Shown here piece by piece: positions 62,317-64,000 of a stretch of 64,000 bases of DNA. Under the pieces are notes generated by a model. That model had not been told where the DNA came from. It ran no database searches and saw nothing but the letters and a program-made list of their open reading frames with translations. Numbering within the stretch: the stretch's first letter is position 1; every line of letters starts with the position of its first letter. The DNA lies in NCBI GenBank assembly GCA_020060215.1, contig JAGVAP010000063.1, positions 19,091 to 83,090 of the forward strand. The letters run 5' to 3'. The DNA comes from Deltaproteobacteria bacterium. GTDB lineage: Bacteria; Desulfobacterota; DSM-4660; Desulfatiglandales; HGW-15. Made by a program: the position numbers and the translations under genes.

Positions 62317-63021
62317 ATGCACGATGAATTTCGAAGCATACCTAAACGTGTCTTAGCCGTATGTGGGTCTCCGCGGAAGGGCAATACAGAAAGTATCCTT
62401 ACTTTTATTCAAGGTAAATTGACCTGCTATGCTGATATCAATTTTGAAATGATCCGTTTAAGGGAAAAAGAAGTAGGCTTTTGCAGGTCATGTTTCAAAT
62501 GCATCTCTAAAAGGACCTGCTTGGGGAACGAGGATGATATGCCGCTCGAAATCCTCCCAAAGATGTTGGAATCGGATTTGATTCTTTTTGCTTCTCCATC
62601 ATATTACGGAACGGTCACTGGGTTAATGAAGAATTTCATGGACAGATGCTTACCTCTTCAGAACTTATATTCTCCCGGGCCACTTCGGGGAAGGCCCGCA
62701 GTCAACATCGTTATATATGGCAGAAGCGCGGGTATTCATCTTACACATGCGACACTCGATTATTGGTGTCTTACATTGGGAATGAATGTCATTAGGAATT
62801 ATCAGTTTAAGGCAATGGATAAGAACGACGCTTCTAAAGATCCATCGATAAAAAGGCAATCTGAAGAGATCGCGCGTACTATTTATGAGTACCTTGTGAG
62901 CACTTCAAAAGATCCACTGTACGAACAGTACCCCAGGATTATAGTTAGTGAAAACGCGCTGACATCTGCATGGAAATTGACCGAACAGGACGTTGATAAA
63001 ACAATGATTCCTGAGAAGTAA
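62317..63021 (+). CDS. iron-sulfur flavoprotein-like NADPH-dependent FMN reductase family protein
   Basis: 234 residues from ATG 62317 (GTG 62302 possible). FMN-binding loop CGSPRKGNTESIL, the flavodoxin-like FASPSYYGTVTGLMKNFMDR, and a compact cysteine cluster at 56, 59, 62 and 68 (CX2CX2CX5C), the motif that binds a 4Fe-4S cluster in the Isf flavoproteins of anaerobes. It probably carries electrons between ferredoxin-type donors and an acceptor. No tight operon partner; it lies between transporter genes and a transposase. Confidence 0.85.
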   Translation: MHDEFRSIPKRVLAVCGSPRKGNTESILTFIQGKLTCYADINFEMIRLREKEVGFCRSCFKCISKRTCLGNEDDMPLEILPKMLESDLILFASPSYYGTVTGLMKNFMDRCLPLQNLYSPGPLRGRPAVNIVIYGRSAGIHLTHATLDYWCLTLGMNVIRNYQFKAMDKNDASKDPSIKRQSEEIARTIYEYLVSTSKDPLYEQYPRIIVSENALTSAWKLTEQDVDKTMIPEK

Positions 63022-63058
63022 CTCTTGTCTTGAATATGATATTACGATAGGAGAATTC

Positions 63059-64000
63059 ATGTACAAGAAAACAATTCCCCAACAAAAGCTGTTCGGTTTA
63101 GACACTCAATTATCCCCCCATTTACGTGACCGCTTAGAAGCTTCTTGGCCGCATCTGTTCAAACCTGAAGTCCTTCCAATACTGTTCAGGAACGAGAGTC
63201 GGTATGCCATGCTCTATGGAAAAACAGGACGACCAAATTTCAGCGTTGCGCGCGTACTCGGGCTGTGTCTCCTGCAAGAGTTTAACACCTTGAGCGATCA
63301 ACAGGCTCTGGATGCGCTCAGTTTCGATGTTCGGTGGCGATACGCATTGGATGTCAGTGATGATCAAGATTATTTATCAAGGCGTTCACTGGTTGAATTT
63401 CGCCGCCGACTGGCCGCTAAAGACCCGGAAATGACACTGGTCCGAAACGTATTCGACAATGTCAGGGATACAGCGATTAAAAAGCTCGGACTATCCGCCC
63501 GCGACCAAAGGCTCGATTCCACACATATCATTTCAAATATACGCATACGCGGCAGGCTGGCCCTGTTTTCAAGTACGCTCACTGTTTTTTTAAAAAGTCT
63601 GAATGGAGATCAATTTTCAAAAGTCCCCAAGAAAATCAGGCAATGGCATACAACTGAATCCGAAGGATGGTTTGGACTGGGACCGGCTGAGCAAAAGGTA
63701 AAGCTGGAACAGCTGGCCCAATACACCTATAGACTCATCGTTATCTTTGCAAATGATGAACAGGTCAAAAGCAATGAACCGTATCAATTGCTGGACCGCC
63801 TTTTCCACGAACAATGCGAGATCAAGAAAACACCCGGACCCGATGGAGACTCCTCCAAGGGCAACAGCATCCAGGTCAAGAAAAGGACTGAGGGGGCAAC
63901 CCTTCAATCCCCCTACGACCCGGATGCATCTTACGGTCACAAAGGCTCAGGGTACAGCCTCCACATCACCGAGACCTGCAACAATGAGCGAAAAACTGAA
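63059..64000 (+). mobile_element. transposase of IS1182-like type, cut by window end
   Basis: Open for 314 codons from ATG 63059 (GATAGGAG upstream) with no stop before the edge. MYKKTIPQQKLFGLDTQL, the DUF772-like FSVARVLGLCLLQEFNTLSDQQALDAL, YLSRRSLVEFRRRL, a DDE candidate in RLDSTHIISNIR and a second block in YDPDASYGHKGSGYSLHI fit IS1182-type transposases. Terminal repeats were not identified; the right end lies outside. The frame is intact, so the element may be recent. Confidence 0.85.

Noticed and set aside
1..64000. CRISPR arrays, rRNA or tRNA genes
   Set aside because: No regularly spaced repeats and no RNA gene signatures were seen on reading; a covariance-model scan was not possible.

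Overview
The window looks like chromosome from an anaerobic Desulfobacterota (deltaproteobacterial) organism. The grounds are gene content: a C-P lyase phn set, PIN-PhoH, HMA_2-type P-ATPase, UbiD/benzoate-style acyl-CoA genes, TAXI-TRAP and tandem branched-chain-type ABC transporters. This is inference from protein families; there is no rRNA or other marker here. No tRNA, rRNA or CRISPR array was seen.

Left half (about 1-34.3 kb) is GC-rich and is dominated by phosphorus. It holds a PHP-glycosyltransferase fusion next to phosphatidylserine decarboxylase and a methyltransferase; phoH; a PhoB-type regulator; two separate pstS genes (without pstCAB, phoU or phoR); a methylglyoxal synthase; and a nearly complete phosphonate system. 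The phosphonate genes lie in two convergent units: phnCDE plus a DUF1045 2H-phosphoesterase on the plus strand, and an acyltransferase followed by phnGHIJKLM and an inositol-monophosphatase-like gene on the minus strand. Six promoters share a strict layout: direct repeats of YCTAAY at an 11-bp period, then exactly 10 bp, then a -10-like hexamer. They stand before pstS/phoB, phnC, the phn lyase operon, a membrane protein, a transglutaminase-like pair and a zinc-ribbon/HMA pair. I read this as the local Pho box, with a half-site unlike that of E. coli. Inside this half sits an operon DUF5132 - HMA_2 - P-type ATPase - divergent methionine adenosyltransferase-like protein, whose purpose is unclear.

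Around 34.3-35.3 kb the sequence changes character. An orphan VapB-type antitoxin is followed by a toxin frame cut to four codons, and then by a decayed metallo-beta-lactamase-fold gene. To the right, base composition becomes more AT-rich.

Right half (35.4-62 kb) is a catabolic region, all on the plus strand. A TetR regulator with its own palindromic operator is followed by acyl-CoA dehydrogenase, UbiD-family decarboxylase, a phenylacetate-CoA-ligase-like enzyme, a TAXI-TRAP transporter (with a near-perfect sigma-54 promoter), an IS91-type transposase remnant, and then acyl-CoA dehydrogenase, 3-hydroxyacyl-CoA dehydrogenase, enoyl-CoA hydratase and a BadI/MenB-like ring hydrolase. Next come two complete branched-chain-type ABC transporters, each linked to its own long acyl-CoA ligase. 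Together these suggest uptake, CoA activation, decarboxylation and beta-oxidation of an aromatic or alicyclic acid; phthalate-type dicarboxylates are one candidate. The window ends in an iron-sulfur flavoprotein-like gene and a transposase running off the edge.
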